Assembly: GCF_016107555.1 (NCBI RefSeq) | Contig: NZ_JABASU010000001.1 | Location: 248,001-312,000, forward strand | Direction of reading: 5' to 3' | Length of the DNA: 64,000 nucleotides | DNA from: Psychrobacter celer | GTDB taxonomy: Bacteria > Pseudomonadota > Gammaproteobacteria > Pseudomonadales > Moraxellaceae | Shown here: piece by piece, positions 28,698 to 37,397 of the stretch | Numbering within the stretch: the stretch's first letter is position 1 | How the letters are laid out: every line of letters starts with the position of its first letter | Program-made: the position numbers and the translations under genes | The notes under the pieces: generated by a model | The model's database searches: none | The model's input: only the letters and a program-made list of their open reading frames with translations | Told to the model about the DNA's origin: nothing

Positions 28698-30941
28698 ATG
28701 GTCAGTTCTCACAAATTTTCAGTCACGCCTTTGCAGCGTATTATGCAGCGTCTGATGCGTATGTGTCGTCCTTTATGTCTGGCGATACCGCTATGGGCTG
28801 CCAGTACAGGGCTTGCGAGTGCTGAGAGCTGGAAGGTCAACTTACAAGACGCTGATATCAAGGCGTTTATCAATGAAGTGGCGACCATCACCAATCAAAA
28901 TTTCGTCCTCGACCCGCGTATCAATGGCAATGTAACGGTGATTTCAAACAAAGCCTTATCACGTGATGAGATTTACCAGCTGTTTTTGAGTGTGATGCAG
29001 GTCAATGGCATTGCCGCGATTGATTCTGGTACGACGGTCAAGCTGGTGCCTGATAATGTCGCCAAGCAATCTGGCGTCGCCGTCGATTTGCGCGGAGATA
29101 GTGTCGGTGAGTCCTTGGCCACACGCGTGATTTATCTAACCAATACTCAGGCGGCAGAAGTATTGGGCGTCATTCGGCCCCTGATGCCGCAGTCTGCCCA
29201 TGCTGCTGCGGTACCTGGTGTCAATGCGCTGGTGTTGTCTGATCGCGCCGATAGCCTCAATCAGCTGACGGCGCTCATCCGTGATTTGGACAGCAATGTC
29301 AATGATAGCTTACGCGTGATACCGTTACGCCATGTCGATTCTGAGCGTATGATGGAGCTGATCAGCGCGTTGGTCTCTAGTGCAGGCAGCGGGCAAGCAC
29401 AAGGCGGTAGTAATCAGCTGAAGGTGATTGCTGATAGTGCCAGCGATAGGCTGTTGGTTAAGGGTAGCCCTGAGATGATCGCCAAAGTACAAGAGATGGT
29501 CAATCAACTAGATACCACGCCTAGCAGGCGTCTTAGCGGCTTACGGGTCTTTCGTCTAAAGTATGCCAGTGCCAGTCATATTGCAGAGATGCTACGCGGA
29601 CTGCTGGCCAATCAGTCGATCAATAGTGCAGGGGCGACCTCTACTTTGGAATCTGCCTCCCTAAACGACGCCAGTAGTGCCGGGGCAGGACTGAGCAGTG
29701 CTGCCAACGATACCAGTACGAATAGTACGGCTGCATCGGCGTTGTCTTCTGCAGGCGCTGGTGCTGGCAGCGCCAGTGCAAATGGTCGACCCTTTAGTAT
29801 CATCGCTGATGAAACCCAAAACGCCGTCATTGTCAACGCCGCCCCTGAGCTGATGTTTGAGATCGAAGATGCCGTCAACCAGCTAGACAGTCGCCGCGCG
29901 CAAGTGTTGATTCAGGCAGCGATCGTCGAAGTCTCAGGCGATGATGCCACCCAGCTTGGCGTACAGTGGGCGCTGGGCAATGCCAATAGCGGCTACGGTG
30001 TGGTCAACTTCAATAACGTAGGCGCTAGCGCTACCTCGCTTGCCGCCGCCGCTTTAGCAGGTGGGTCGAGTATCAGCGCCGCTGCCGGCTCGATAGCAGG
30101 CGCGTTGGTCGGTATCGGTGATAGCAGCAAAGACAGCCAAGGCAACACTCAGTTTTATGGCGCAATCTTACAAGCGCTTGACTCGACGACCAGTGCCAAT
30201 CTGCTGTCTATGCCTTCTATCTTGACGTTGGACAACGAAAAAGCCAGTATCTTGGTCGGGCAAAACGTACCCTTTGTCACAGGTTCTTATACGACCAGTG
30301 GTAACTCCTCGACCAATCCTTTTCAGACCATTGATCGTCAGGACATCGGTATCAATCTCAATGTCATTCCGCATATCGGTAACAATGGCACGGTACGCCT
30401 TGAGGTCTCACAAGAGGTTTCATCGGTGGTGCCTGGCAGTACTGGCAACGCAAGCGGACTGATTACCAATAAAAGCCTGATTAATACCACGATTTTGGCA
30501 GACGATCAGCAGACCATCGCCTTAGGTGGCCTGATGCGTGACAATACCACCACCCGCCAACAAAAAGTCCCAGGGCTGGGCAATGTCCCTGTGATTGGTC
30601 GGTTGTTTCGCTCAGACAACGACAGCACCCAAAAAAGCAATCTAATCATATTTTTGCAGCCCACCATCTTACGTGATGGCGGTGCGGTCGCGAGTGTCAC
30701 TGAGCGTAAATACAATCAGATGCGCGTGCTACAGCTGGTCATTGATAAAAACGGCACAATCAAACAGTTGCCCTTGAGCGGTACAGAAGGCTGGAATGGC
30801 AATGTCAGCGCCGACTATGAGCTGATGCCGCTCAACCCTCTCGTACCCAAGCGCGATCAAACCCCAACTGCTGCGCCGCAAGGATTTACAAAAGTGGACA
30901 GCCCAAGCAGCGGTATTACCACCTATCCGTTAAAGCGCTAA
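28698..30941 (+). CDS. gspD: type II secretion system secretin GspD
   Basis: Outer-membrane secretin channel, 747 residues. An N-terminal signal peptide ends near STGLASA-ES. The N0 domain follows (WKVNLQDADIKAFINEVATI), then N1-N3 with VIYLTNTQAAEVLGVIRPL, VIPLRHVDSERMMELISAL and LRVFRLKYASASHIAEML. A Ser/Ala/Asn-rich low-complexity loop sits inside N3 (about residues 310-355). The secretin core has VLIQAAIVEVSGDD, NLLSMPSILTLDNEKA, VGQNVPFVTGS and VPGLGNVPVIGRLFR. It ends in an S-domain-like tail that may bind a pilotin. The cytoplasmic ATPase and pseudopilin genes are not in this window. Confidence 0.96.
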   Translation: MVSSHKFSVTPLQRIMQRLMRMCRPLCLAIPLWAASTGLASAESWKVNLQDADIKAFINEVATITNQNFVLDPRINGNVTVISNKALSRDEIYQLFLSVMQVNGIAAIDSGTTVKLVPDNVAKQSGVAVDLRGDSVGESLATRVIYLTNTQAAEVLGVIRPLMPQSAHAAAVPGVNALVLSDRADSLNQLTALIRDLDSNVNDSLRVIPLRHVDSERMMELISALVSSAGSGQAQGGSNQLKVIADSASDRLLVKGSPEMIAKVQEMVNQLDTTPSRRLSGLRVFRLKYASASHIAEMLRGLLANQSINSAGATSTLESASLNDASSAGAGLSSAANDTSTNSTAASALSSAGAGAGSASANGRPFSIIADETQNAVIVNAAPELMFEIEDAVNQLDSRRAQVLIQAAIVEVSGDDATQLGVQWALGNANSGYGVVNFNNVGASATSLAAAALAGGSSISAAAGSIAGALVGIGDSSKDSQGNTQFYGAILQALDSTTSANLLSMPSILTLDNEKASILVGQNVPFVTGSYTTSGNSSTNPFQTIDRQDIGINLNVIPHIGNNGTVRLEVSQEVSSVVPGSTGNASGLITNKSLINTTILADDQQTIALGGLMRDNTTTRQQKVPGLGNVPVIGRLFRSDNDSTQKSNLIIFLQPTILRDGGAVASVTERKYNQMRVLQLVIDKNGTIKQLPLSGTEGWNGNVSADYELMPLNPLVPKRDQTPTAAPQGFTKVDSPSSGITTYPLKR

Positions 30942-31185
30942 TGGCTGATGGTGGCTGGTTTTTAATTCACCAATTTTTTAATTCACTATCATCAATCCGG
31001 CATAAAGCCAAAGCGCTTACGAGGCCGGATCATGATGTAATCACGCATATGACATCGTACATTAGCTTGCGCATTCATAACACAGATACACATAGCACAC
31101 TTGATATCGCCGTATAATAATGGGTAATAAGTGATTGTTGGTACCAATTGCCAAAAAAACTAAGCAAGTATCAAGAGTAGCTATC
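30942..31185. other. intergenic region after gspD
   Basis: About 240 bp between gspD and the disrupted leader ORF upstream of tatD. No terminator with a clear T-run, no repeat and no RNA gene was seen; it contains a duplicated AATTCACCAATTTTTTAATTCAC-like run only. Confidence 0.4.
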
Positions 31186-31445
31186 ATGTCAGAGCATCAA
31201 AATGACCAAGCATAAAGACAACAAGTATAAAGACCATAAACAGCCAACAAAAAAGTGGCTGGCCTTGGGGCTAACCGCGGCGGCTTTGTTACTGATCCCT
31301 CGGCGTAGTAGCCGGCAGTCTGCCACGAGCTGCCATGAGAGCTGCGCAGACCACTCGTCACACGGCCGAATCAAGCGGCGATGCAAACAAAGCCCAAGGT
31401 AAAGACAGCTGCCAGAGACCCAATACGTGCCGTGGAGTGACGATT
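31186..31445 (+). pseudogene. frame-disrupted small membrane-protein ORF preceding tatD
   Basis: From ATG 31202 a basic, Lys/His-rich segment runs into a hydrophobic stretch (WLALGLTAAALLLI). Then at a CCC run near 31296-31299 the hydrophobic coding character moves to the next frame, where CTC onward reads LGVVAGSLPRAAMRAAQ and continues without a stop into tatD. Read across the shift it gives one coherent transmembrane helix. This suggests a one-base indel in a small membrane protein or in an N-terminal anchor extension. A separate ATG at 31186 gives only nine codons. The unshifted 66-residue ORF may not be a functional protein. Confidence 0.4.
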
Positions 31446-32453
31446 ATGACTGCTAGCGACTCATCAACCCTTAGCCATGACTATGAGAGGATATCTACTA
31501 TCTACCCGCTCATCGATACGCACACACACTTTGATGCGCCTGTATTTGACCATGACCGCACAGCCCTTGCACAACAAGCCTATGAGCGAGGGGTGCGTCA
31601 TTTGGTACTGGTGGGGTATTTGGCGCGTCATTTCGAGCGTATGTATGAGACCAAGCACACACTCACGGCGACTGATGCAATTCAAGACAAAGATGGGGAC
31701 AATCGTGACCGCCCGCCGATGCCTGTCACGCATATTGCGTTAGGTTTGCATCCTTTTTATATTGAGCAGCATACTGACCAGCACTTGGCGGATATGGCTC
31801 AAATGTTGGGGCAAAAGCGTCCTATCGCCATTGGTGAGATTGGACTAGATACGTTTACAGATGCCATGAAAGTCCCTGCCGTGTTTGCCAAGCAGCAGCA
31901 GTTTTTTTGCGCACAGCTAGACATGGCAGTGGCGCATCAGTTGCCTGTGATGCTGCATATCCGTAAGGCACATGCAGAGGCACTGGCTATTTTAAAAGCG
32001 CACGACTACGACGCGCAGCAGCTCGGTGGTATCGCCCATAGTTTTAGCGGCGGCGAGCAAGAAGCAAAGGCTTTTGTCAAACTTGGTTTTAAGCTGGGAG
32101 TGACGGGGCAAGTCACCAATCCCAATGCCAAAAAACTGCGCCGCGCGATTAGTGCGGCGGTAAACGCGCATGGCATCAGCTGCTTGGTGTTAGAGACGGA
32201 TTGCCCTGATATGACGCCCATCATGTGTCAGACGGCAGGCGACAGCGCATCGGCATTAGGCCAGTCTCCAGATGATGAGTGGGGCGCGCCGTCTACTGCG
32301 GGATGTGCTCACAATAGGAACGTACCGGCCAACTTGCCATGGGTGCTGTCGAGTCTCAGTGAGCTGCTCGAAATACCCATCGACGAGCTTGCCAAACAAT
32401 TATGGCAAAACAGCAATGATGCTTTACAAACGCATTGGCCTTATCCCGTATAA
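31446..32453 (+). CDS. TatD family metal-dependent hydrolase
   Basis: A ~335-residue TatD-type deoxyribonuclease/phosphoesterase with a TIM-barrel fold. Metal-binding motifs are LIDTHTHFDAPVF near the start, AIGEIGLDTF around residue 130, VMLHIRKAH near 175, IAHSFSGG near 200 and LETDCPDMTP near 250. I chose ATG 31446, which has GGAG ten bases upstream and gives the usual N-terminus; the frame remains open to 31296. The protein has Asp/Gly-rich loop insertions relative to E. coli TatD (260 residues). The tcdA gene follows after ~60 bp in the same direction. Confidence 0.88.
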   Translation: MTASDSSTLSHDYERISTIYPLIDTHTHFDAPVFDHDRTALAQQAYERGVRHLVLVGYLARHFERMYETKHTLTATDAIQDKDGDNRDRPPMPVTHIALGLHPFYIEQHTDQHLADMAQMLGQKRPIAIGEIGLDTFTDAMKVPAVFAKQQQFFCAQLDMAVAHQLPVMLHIRKAHAEALAILKAHDYDAQQLGGIAHSFSGGEQEAKAFVKLGFKLGVTGQVTNPNAKKLRRAISAAVNAHGISCLVLETDCPDMTPIMCQTAGDSASALGQSPDDEWGAPSTAGCAHNRNVPANLPWVLSSLSELLEIPIDELAKQLWQNSNDALQTHWPYPV

Positions 32454-32515
32454 TGGGGGTAGAAAATCAAGCATCCTGTAGACAAGTTATTTCAATTTAA
32501 AAGAGCGTTGAATCT

Positions 32516-33370
32516 GTGATAAGTGATACAAAAAGTTTTGAGCAAATAAATGAAGCGATGAGCAACGCGCCTTTGGCGATGCAAGCCGAAGATGGGCAGT
32601 ATGAGCGCCGCTTTCAGGGCACCAAGACGCTTTATGGTGCAGCAGCGGCAGACACCTTTGCCGCCGCTCACGTCTATGTCATCGGGGTGGGCGGTGTCGG
32701 CTCTTGGGCGGCAGAGGCGCTGGCTCGAACCGCGGTCGGCACTATTACCTTGATAGATTTGGACGTATTGGTCGCCTCCAATGTCAACCGTCAATTACCG
32801 GCACTAGACAGCACCTTTGGTCAAAGTAAAATTGCAGCGATGGCCACACGCCTGCAGGAGATCAACCCAAAAATCACCGTAAACTTGGTCGATGATTTTT
32901 TGACAGTAGAGAATGTCGCAGCGTTATTGCCCAGTCGCGATGTGGCCAAAACAGCCGCCCAGCAGGGCAAACCGATTGTGGTGCTCGACTGTGTGGACGA
33001 TATGAATGCCAAATTGGCCATCGCGTTGCACTGCCGTTTTAACAAATTAAAACTGGTCTGTGCTGGGGGCGCTGGTGGTAAGATAGACCCAAGCCAAATT
33101 CGAGTGAGTGACTTGCGTGAGAGCTATCAAGACCCGCTACTGGCCAAGCTACGCAACAAGCTCCGGCACGAAAAGGGCATCAACCGCGAGCTAAAAGATA
33201 AGTTTGGTATCAAATGTGTTTACTCTACAGAGCCGCCACGAGTAGATAAGAGCTGTCAAACAGGAGGCTTGCATTGTGGTGGTTATGGCTCAGCCGTCGT
33301 CGTCACCTCAGTGGTGGCCATGGTCATGGTGAGCGAAGCGTTACAATTATTGATAAAGCAGACCGCGTAA
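32516..33370 (+). CDS. tcdA: tRNA threonylcarbamoyladenosine dehydratase TcdA
   Basis: E1-like enzyme that cyclises t6A37 to ct6A in ANN-decoding tRNAs using ATP (formerly CsdL/YgdL), 284 residues. The nucleotide-binding motif is VIGVGGVGSWAAEALARTAVG (about residues 54-74), followed by ITLIDLDVLVASNVNRQLPAL, the conserved adenylation segment. VVLDCVDDMNAKLAIA and the C-terminal CGGYGSAVVVTSVVAM also fit. The GTG start at 32516 is used, with AAAGAG upstream; a Met at about 32558 is an alternative. It is followed closely by the hybrid histidine kinase gene. Confidence 0.92.
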   Translation: MISDTKSFEQINEAMSNAPLAMQAEDGQYERRFQGTKTLYGAAAADTFAAAHVYVIGVGGVGSWAAEALARTAVGTITLIDLDVLVASNVNRQLPALDSTFGQSKIAAMATRLQEINPKITVNLVDDFLTVENVAALLPSRDVAKTAAQQGKPIVVLDCVDDMNAKLAIALHCRFNKLKLVCAGGAGGKIDPSQIRVSDLRESYQDPLLAKLRNKLRHEKGINRELKDKFGIKCVYSTEPPRVDKSCQTGGLHCGGYGSAVVVTSVVAMVMVSEALQLLIKQTA

Positions 33371-33393
33371 TGCCAACCGTCTGAGATTATTAA

Positions 33394-35226
33394 ATGGAGT
33401 CCATCTTGTCTACAACCAACTTGCCAACGCTCAGCTATCCGGTCGCAGTCGATGAAGCTGCGCGCATCGACAAGCTAAGAAAGTATCAAGTGCTCAATGA
33501 CAATGATGAGCCTGCATTTAAGCGTTTGGTAGAGCTTGCCAAGTCTTTTTTTGGCATGCCGATTGTCACCATCACCTTTATGGACGAGGAGACGCAATAT
33601 CTCAAGTCTGCCCATGGCTTAGGTGAGGTATGCCGAACCTCACGTGAAGTGGCAATCTGTAATTATACGGTGCTCTCCAATGATGTTTTTGTGGTGGCGG
33701 ACTTATCAAAAGACAGCCGCTTTAGCCAAAACCCTTTGATTACCGAGTCACCGCATTTACGGTTTTATGCAGGGGCGCCCATTATCTTACACGAGGATCA
33801 TAAAAGCTTTCGCTTGGGCTCTTTGTGCCTGATGGATACCAAACCGCACGACGACTTTGATGAGTCGCAAGCCAAAGTACTGGCGCAATTTGCCCTGATT
33901 GCAGCGGATGCGTTACAACTACAGGACAAGCAGCGCGATGCCAAGCATGCCAATGAAATGAAGTCGGATTTTTTGGCCAATATGAGCCACGAGATACGGA
34001 CACCAATGAATGGCATCATCGGTATGGTGGAGATGCTAAGCGAGACGAAGCTTAGTGACGAGCAACAAGAATACGTGGACAATATCAAGGTATCCAATGA
34101 GCATTTGATGGCGATTATCAATGGGATTTTGGACTTATCAAAAGTTGAATCTGGCAAAATGACCCTTGACTCCATTCCGCTCAACCTCTCCACGTTATGC
34201 AACGAGGTGGTGAGCCTCTTTGCGATAAAGGCACGTCAGCGCGGGCTGATATTAGATTATCACTATACTGAATCGCTATCGCCTTATGTACAAGGCGATC
34301 CGATACGGCTCAAACAAATCATCGCCAATCTGGTCAATAATGCCATCAAGTTTACCCGTGAAGGGGGTCGGGTGAGTATCGCGGTCAAGCACGTGCCCAA
34401 CTGCCACTGTGCCGACGACACCGACCACGCTGATGACAATCATCATCACTCAGGTGAGGCGATCCGTGTACCAGCCAATCTATCGAGTGACCACACTGGC
34501 GATGATACGGCGGTGTCTGCTGACTATATGACCGTATGTATCGAGGTGACAGACACAGGAGTAGGCATCAAGCCTGAGTCGTTAGAGGCGATATTTGATG
34601 CCTATGATCAAGCGGATAAGTCGACGCACCGGCTTTATGGCGGTACAGGGCTTGGGCTATCTGTCTGTAAGTCGTTGGTAGACTTGATGGGCGGTGAAAT
34701 CAATGTCGACAGCGAAGTGGGCATTGGCACGACGTTTAGTGTCCTGCTACCGCTGCCAACCATCGATGCTGCCAAATATGAAACTTGGCAGAACGCCAAT
34801 GAGCTCATCACAGATGAGCCAAGTCATGAGCGGGCAGGTCATATCTTGCTGGTCGAAGACGATGCGGTAAACGCCATTATTGCCAAAAAAACCTTGACCA
34901 ACAGTGGGCATATCGTCACCCACGTCACGGATGGACAGCAAGCGCTTGAGATATTTGCCGTATCGCCTGATCGCTATGATTTGATTTTGATGGATCATCA
35001 TATGCCGATTTTGGACGGGGTACAGGCCACCATCAAGCTACACGAGCTCTATGATCCGCAGTCTTTGCCGCCGATTATCGCTTTGACAGCCAATGCGATG
35101 GACGGCGAGCGTGAAAAATATCTCAAGGTTGGGATGCAGGATTATTGCACCAAACCCTTTAAACAAGAGCAGCTCAATGCGCTGGTGCAGTATTGGCTGA
35201 TTCAGCAGTCATCCAATCAAGAATAG
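33394..35226 (+). CDS. GAF-domain hybrid histidine kinase/response regulator
   Basis: A 610-residue soluble two-component protein. A GAF domain (about residues 30-180, with PIVTITFMDEETQYLKSAHG and FYAGAPI) precedes HisKA with the phospho-accepting His in MSHEIRTPMNG (near residue 199), an ATPase domain with NLVNNAIKFT, DTGVGI and GGTGLGLSVCK, and a receiver domain with the acceptor Asp in LILMDHHMP (near residue 533). An unusual Cys/His/Asp-rich loop of ~40 residues interrupts the ATPase domain (bases 34387-34456 and following). No transmembrane segment is seen, so it senses a cytoplasmic signal. No output domain is present; a downstream partner elsewhere is likely. Confidence 0.92.
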   Translation: MESILSTTNLPTLSYPVAVDEAARIDKLRKYQVLNDNDEPAFKRLVELAKSFFGMPIVTITFMDEETQYLKSAHGLGEVCRTSREVAICNYTVLSNDVFVVADLSKDSRFSQNPLITESPHLRFYAGAPIILHEDHKSFRLGSLCLMDTKPHDDFDESQAKVLAQFALIAADALQLQDKQRDAKHANEMKSDFLANMSHEIRTPMNGIIGMVEMLSETKLSDEQQEYVDNIKVSNEHLMAIINGILDLSKVESGKMTLDSIPLNLSTLCNEVVSLFAIKARQRGLILDYHYTESLSPYVQGDPIRLKQIIANLVNNAIKFTREGGRVSIAVKHVPNCHCADDTDHADDNHHHSGEAIRVPANLSSDHTGDDTAVSADYMTVCIEVTDTGVGIKPESLEAIFDAYDQADKSTHRLYGGTGLGLSVCKSLVDLMGGEINVDSEVGIGTTFSVLLPLPTIDAAKYETWQNANELITDEPSHERAGHILLVEDDAVNAIIAKKTLTNSGHIVTHVTDGQQALEIFAVSPDRYDLILMDHHMPILDGVQATIKLHELYDPQSLPPIIALTANAMDGEREKYLKVGMQDYCTKPFKQEQLNALVQYWLIQQSSNQE

Positions 35227-35235
35227 CGGGGCAAT

Positions 35236-35275
35236 AAAAAAGCTTAACCCTTATCATAAAGGTTAAGCTTTTTTT
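35236..35275. terminator. bidirectional intrinsic terminator between hybrid kinase and efp
   Basis: Perfect stem AAAAAAGCTTAACC / GGTTAAGCTTTTTT with an 11-nt loop, flanked by A-run and T-run, placed between the two convergent genes. Confidence 0.9.
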
Positions 35276-35311
35276 TGTACTCAGTAACAATCAGTAAATA
35301 GTAAGCGTCGA

Positions 35312-35884
35312 CTAGTTGACACGGGTCTGGTAGTCACCAGTACGGGTATCCACACGGACCACTTCGCCCTGCTGGACAAATAGTGGTACACGTACAACCG
35401 CGCCAGTCTCTAGCGTGGCAGGTTTGCCGCCGCCGCCTGAGGTATCGCCGCGTACGCCAGGATCGGTCTCTGTGATTTGCAACTCAACAAAGTTTGGCGG
35501 CGTGACAGATAAGGGTACGCCATTAAATAAAGTAATGACACAAAGCTCATTACTGTTGTCCTTTAGCCATTTTGGCGCATCACCAACGGCCGCTTTGTCG
35601 GCTTGCAGCTGCTCGAAGGTTTCTGGATGCATAAAGTGCCAAAACTCACCGTCGTTGTATAGATAGTTCATTTCAGTGTCTAGTACGTCAGCGGCTTCTA
35701 AGCTGTCGCCTGATTTAAACGTTTGTTCAAGTACTTTGCCACTACGAAGGTTACGCAGTTTGACGCGGTTAAAGGCTTGACCTTTACCCGGTTTGACAAA
35801 TTCGTTTTCAAGAATGGCACAAGGATTGCCATCCAGCATGACTTTTAGACCTGCTTTAAATTCATTGGTAGAAAAACTTGCCAC
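35312..35884 (-). CDS. efp: translation elongation factor P
   Basis: EF-P rescues ribosomes stalled at polyproline stretches. The 190-residue protein begins [21 protein letters not shown] and carries Lys34 in the tip loop KPGKGQAF, which is the lysine that EpmA/EpmB modify by (R)-beta-lysylation. The C-terminal OB domains end in GDYQTRVN. The neighbour on the opposite strand is epmB, which supports the lysine-34 route rather than the Arg-rhamnose route. epmA is not in this window. Confidence 0.98.
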   Translation of the reverse strand: MASFSTNEFKAGLKVMLDGNPCAILENEFVKPGKGQAFNRVKLRNLRSGKVLEQTFKSGDSLEAADVLDTEMNYLYNDGEFWHFMHPETFEQLQADKAAVGDAPKWLKDNSNELCVITLFNGVPLSVTPPNFVELQITETDPGVRGDTSGGGGKPATLETGAVVRVPLFVQQGEVVRVDTRTGDYQTRVN

Positions 35885-36021
35885 AAGAGACTCCTAAGGG
35901 TTTGTAAGTAGGGGGTATCACTATGCTATGTGCTGGTGGTTGCAGGGCTTATTGCGCCAAACCTCATACCATCACTTGTGTCTGTCGCACTTAGCTAGCA
36001 AAATAGGCTAGGCGGGATACT

Positions 36022-36051
36022 TTGATAGGGTAGACACTAAGGGCGTATAAT
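36022..36051 (+). promoter_or_regulatory. sigma-70 type promoter of epmB
   Basis: A -35-like TTGATA (36022-36027) is separated by 18 bp from a perfect -10 TATAAT (36046-36051), about 30 bp before the epmB ATG. Confidence 0.6.
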
Positions 36052-36082
36052 AGCGGCTTTTGGGCACAGGTAATAGGCTGTC

Positions 36083-37090
36083 ATGATAAACCATTTAATC
36101 ACACAAAAAAACTGGCAAACGCAATTATCCGAAGCCATTACATCCGTGGATGAATTGCTTAGCATCCTAAAGCTTGAGACGCTACGCACAGAGATCTATG
36201 TGCCGAAACACTTTGCGCTACGTGTGCCGCGTGCTTTTGTTGCAAAAATGAAAGTCGGCGACCCCGAGGATCCGCTGCTCAAACAAGTTTTGCCCGATCA
36301 GCAAGAGCAAATAAAAGTCACAGGCTATGTGGCGGACCCACTAGCAGAAAACGACCAAAACCCTATCAAAGGTCTGCTGCACAAATACCAATCAAGAGTG
36401 CTGCTGACCATTACGGGGGCTTGTGCGATTCATTGCCGCTACTGCTTTCGTCAGCACTTTGATTATAGTGCCAACATGCCCACCGCCGATGCCAAAGCAC
36501 ATATCATTGACTATATCACAGCGCACCCTGAAATCAATGAGGTTATCTTAAGTGGCGGTGATCCCCTAAATGTGACCAACAGGCGGCTGTTTGCATGGCT
36601 GGACACGCTTGAGGCCATCCCGCAGCTGACCACCATTCGTCTGCATACGCGCTTACCGCTTGTGATTCCTGCGCGTTTGGATGCGCCGCTATTAGATAGG
36701 TTGGCCAAAAGCCGCTGTCAGATTGTGATGGTCATCCACTGCAATCATGCCAATGAGATTGACACCCTGACGGCGGAGCATCTACAGCGTGCAAGAGCCG
36801 CTGGCATTACGTTACTCAACCAAGCGGTGTTGTTAAAAGGCATCAATGATAGTGTGGCGATACAGACGCAGCTCAGTCAGCGCCTGTTTGCCGCAGGTGT
36901 GCTGCCGTATTATTTACACGTTTTGGATAAAGTGGCAGGCGCGGCTCATTTTGATAGTGATGAGCATAGCGCTGTGAGGCTATACTGGTCGCTGCTGGCG
37001 GCTTTGCCAGGGTATCTGGTACCCAAACTGGTCAGAGAATTACCGAATAAACCCTTTAAAGTGCCGGTTAACATTTACCATGATGTTTGA
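36083..37090 (+). CDS. epmB: EF-P beta-lysylation protein EpmB (lysine 2,3-aminomutase)
   Basis: Radical SAM, PLP-dependent aminomutase that makes (R)-beta-lysine for modification of EF-P. The [4Fe-4S] ligands are in CAIHCRYCFRQHFDY (about residues 113-127). The substrate and cofactor region VILSGGDPLNV follows. Conserved VIHCNHANEI and the C-terminal YYLHVLDKVAGAAHF with the PLP-region residues match EpmB. At 335 residues it is close to E. coli YjeK (342). It is divergent from efp, with a shared ~200-bp control region. Confidence 0.95.
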   Translation: MINHLITQKNWQTQLSEAITSVDELLSILKLETLRTEIYVPKHFALRVPRAFVAKMKVGDPEDPLLKQVLPDQQEQIKVTGYVADPLAENDQNPIKGLLHKYQSRVLLTITGACAIHCRYCFRQHFDYSANMPTADAKAHIIDYITAHPEINEVILSGGDPLNVTNRRLFAWLDTLEAIPQLTTIRLHTRLPLVIPARLDAPLLDRLAKSRCQIVMVIHCNHANEIDTLTAEHLQRARAAGITLLNQAVLLKGINDSVAIQTQLSQRLFAAGVLPYYLHVLDKVAGAAHFDSDEHSAVRLYWSLLAALPGYLVPKLVRELPNKPFKVPVNIYHDV

Positions 37091-37397
37091 TATGCAAAAT
37101 ATGCTATATTAAAAATTAGTAAACAAAGAATGACTAATAAAGAGTGGGCGAGCTGCTGACTACCAAACAAGCAATATCAATAGTGACGCTTGGTAAAGGA
37201 TTTATCCAGCGTGCGGGTAAGGATGGTATTAAGGTATAGTCATGCGAAGTAAAATCGATACGCTGATATTAACGTGCAACTGGCATCAGCTTTTCTTACT
37301 TGCCTGTCTGACAAAACGGCTTCGCTGTTAAACTATTCGATATCACGAAAAGTTATTGGATTAAAAGTTATTGGATTAAAAGTTATTAGGAATCTGG
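37091..37397. other. intergenic region with 15-bp tandem repeat
   Basis: A ~300-bp stretch between epmB and the 597-residue protein. The only structure found is the tandem repeat at 37348-37392. A 66-residue frame (37274-37474) runs across it but overlaps the next gene out of frame and looks random, so it is not called. Confidence 0.5.
37348..37392 (+). repeat. 15-bp tandem repeat, three copies
   Basis: AAAAGTTATTGGATT occurs at 37348-37362 and 37363-37377, with a third diverged copy at 37378-37392 ending AGGAAT, which forms the ribosome-binding site of the next gene. Copy number change would alter promoter-to-start spacing. Confidence 0.8.
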
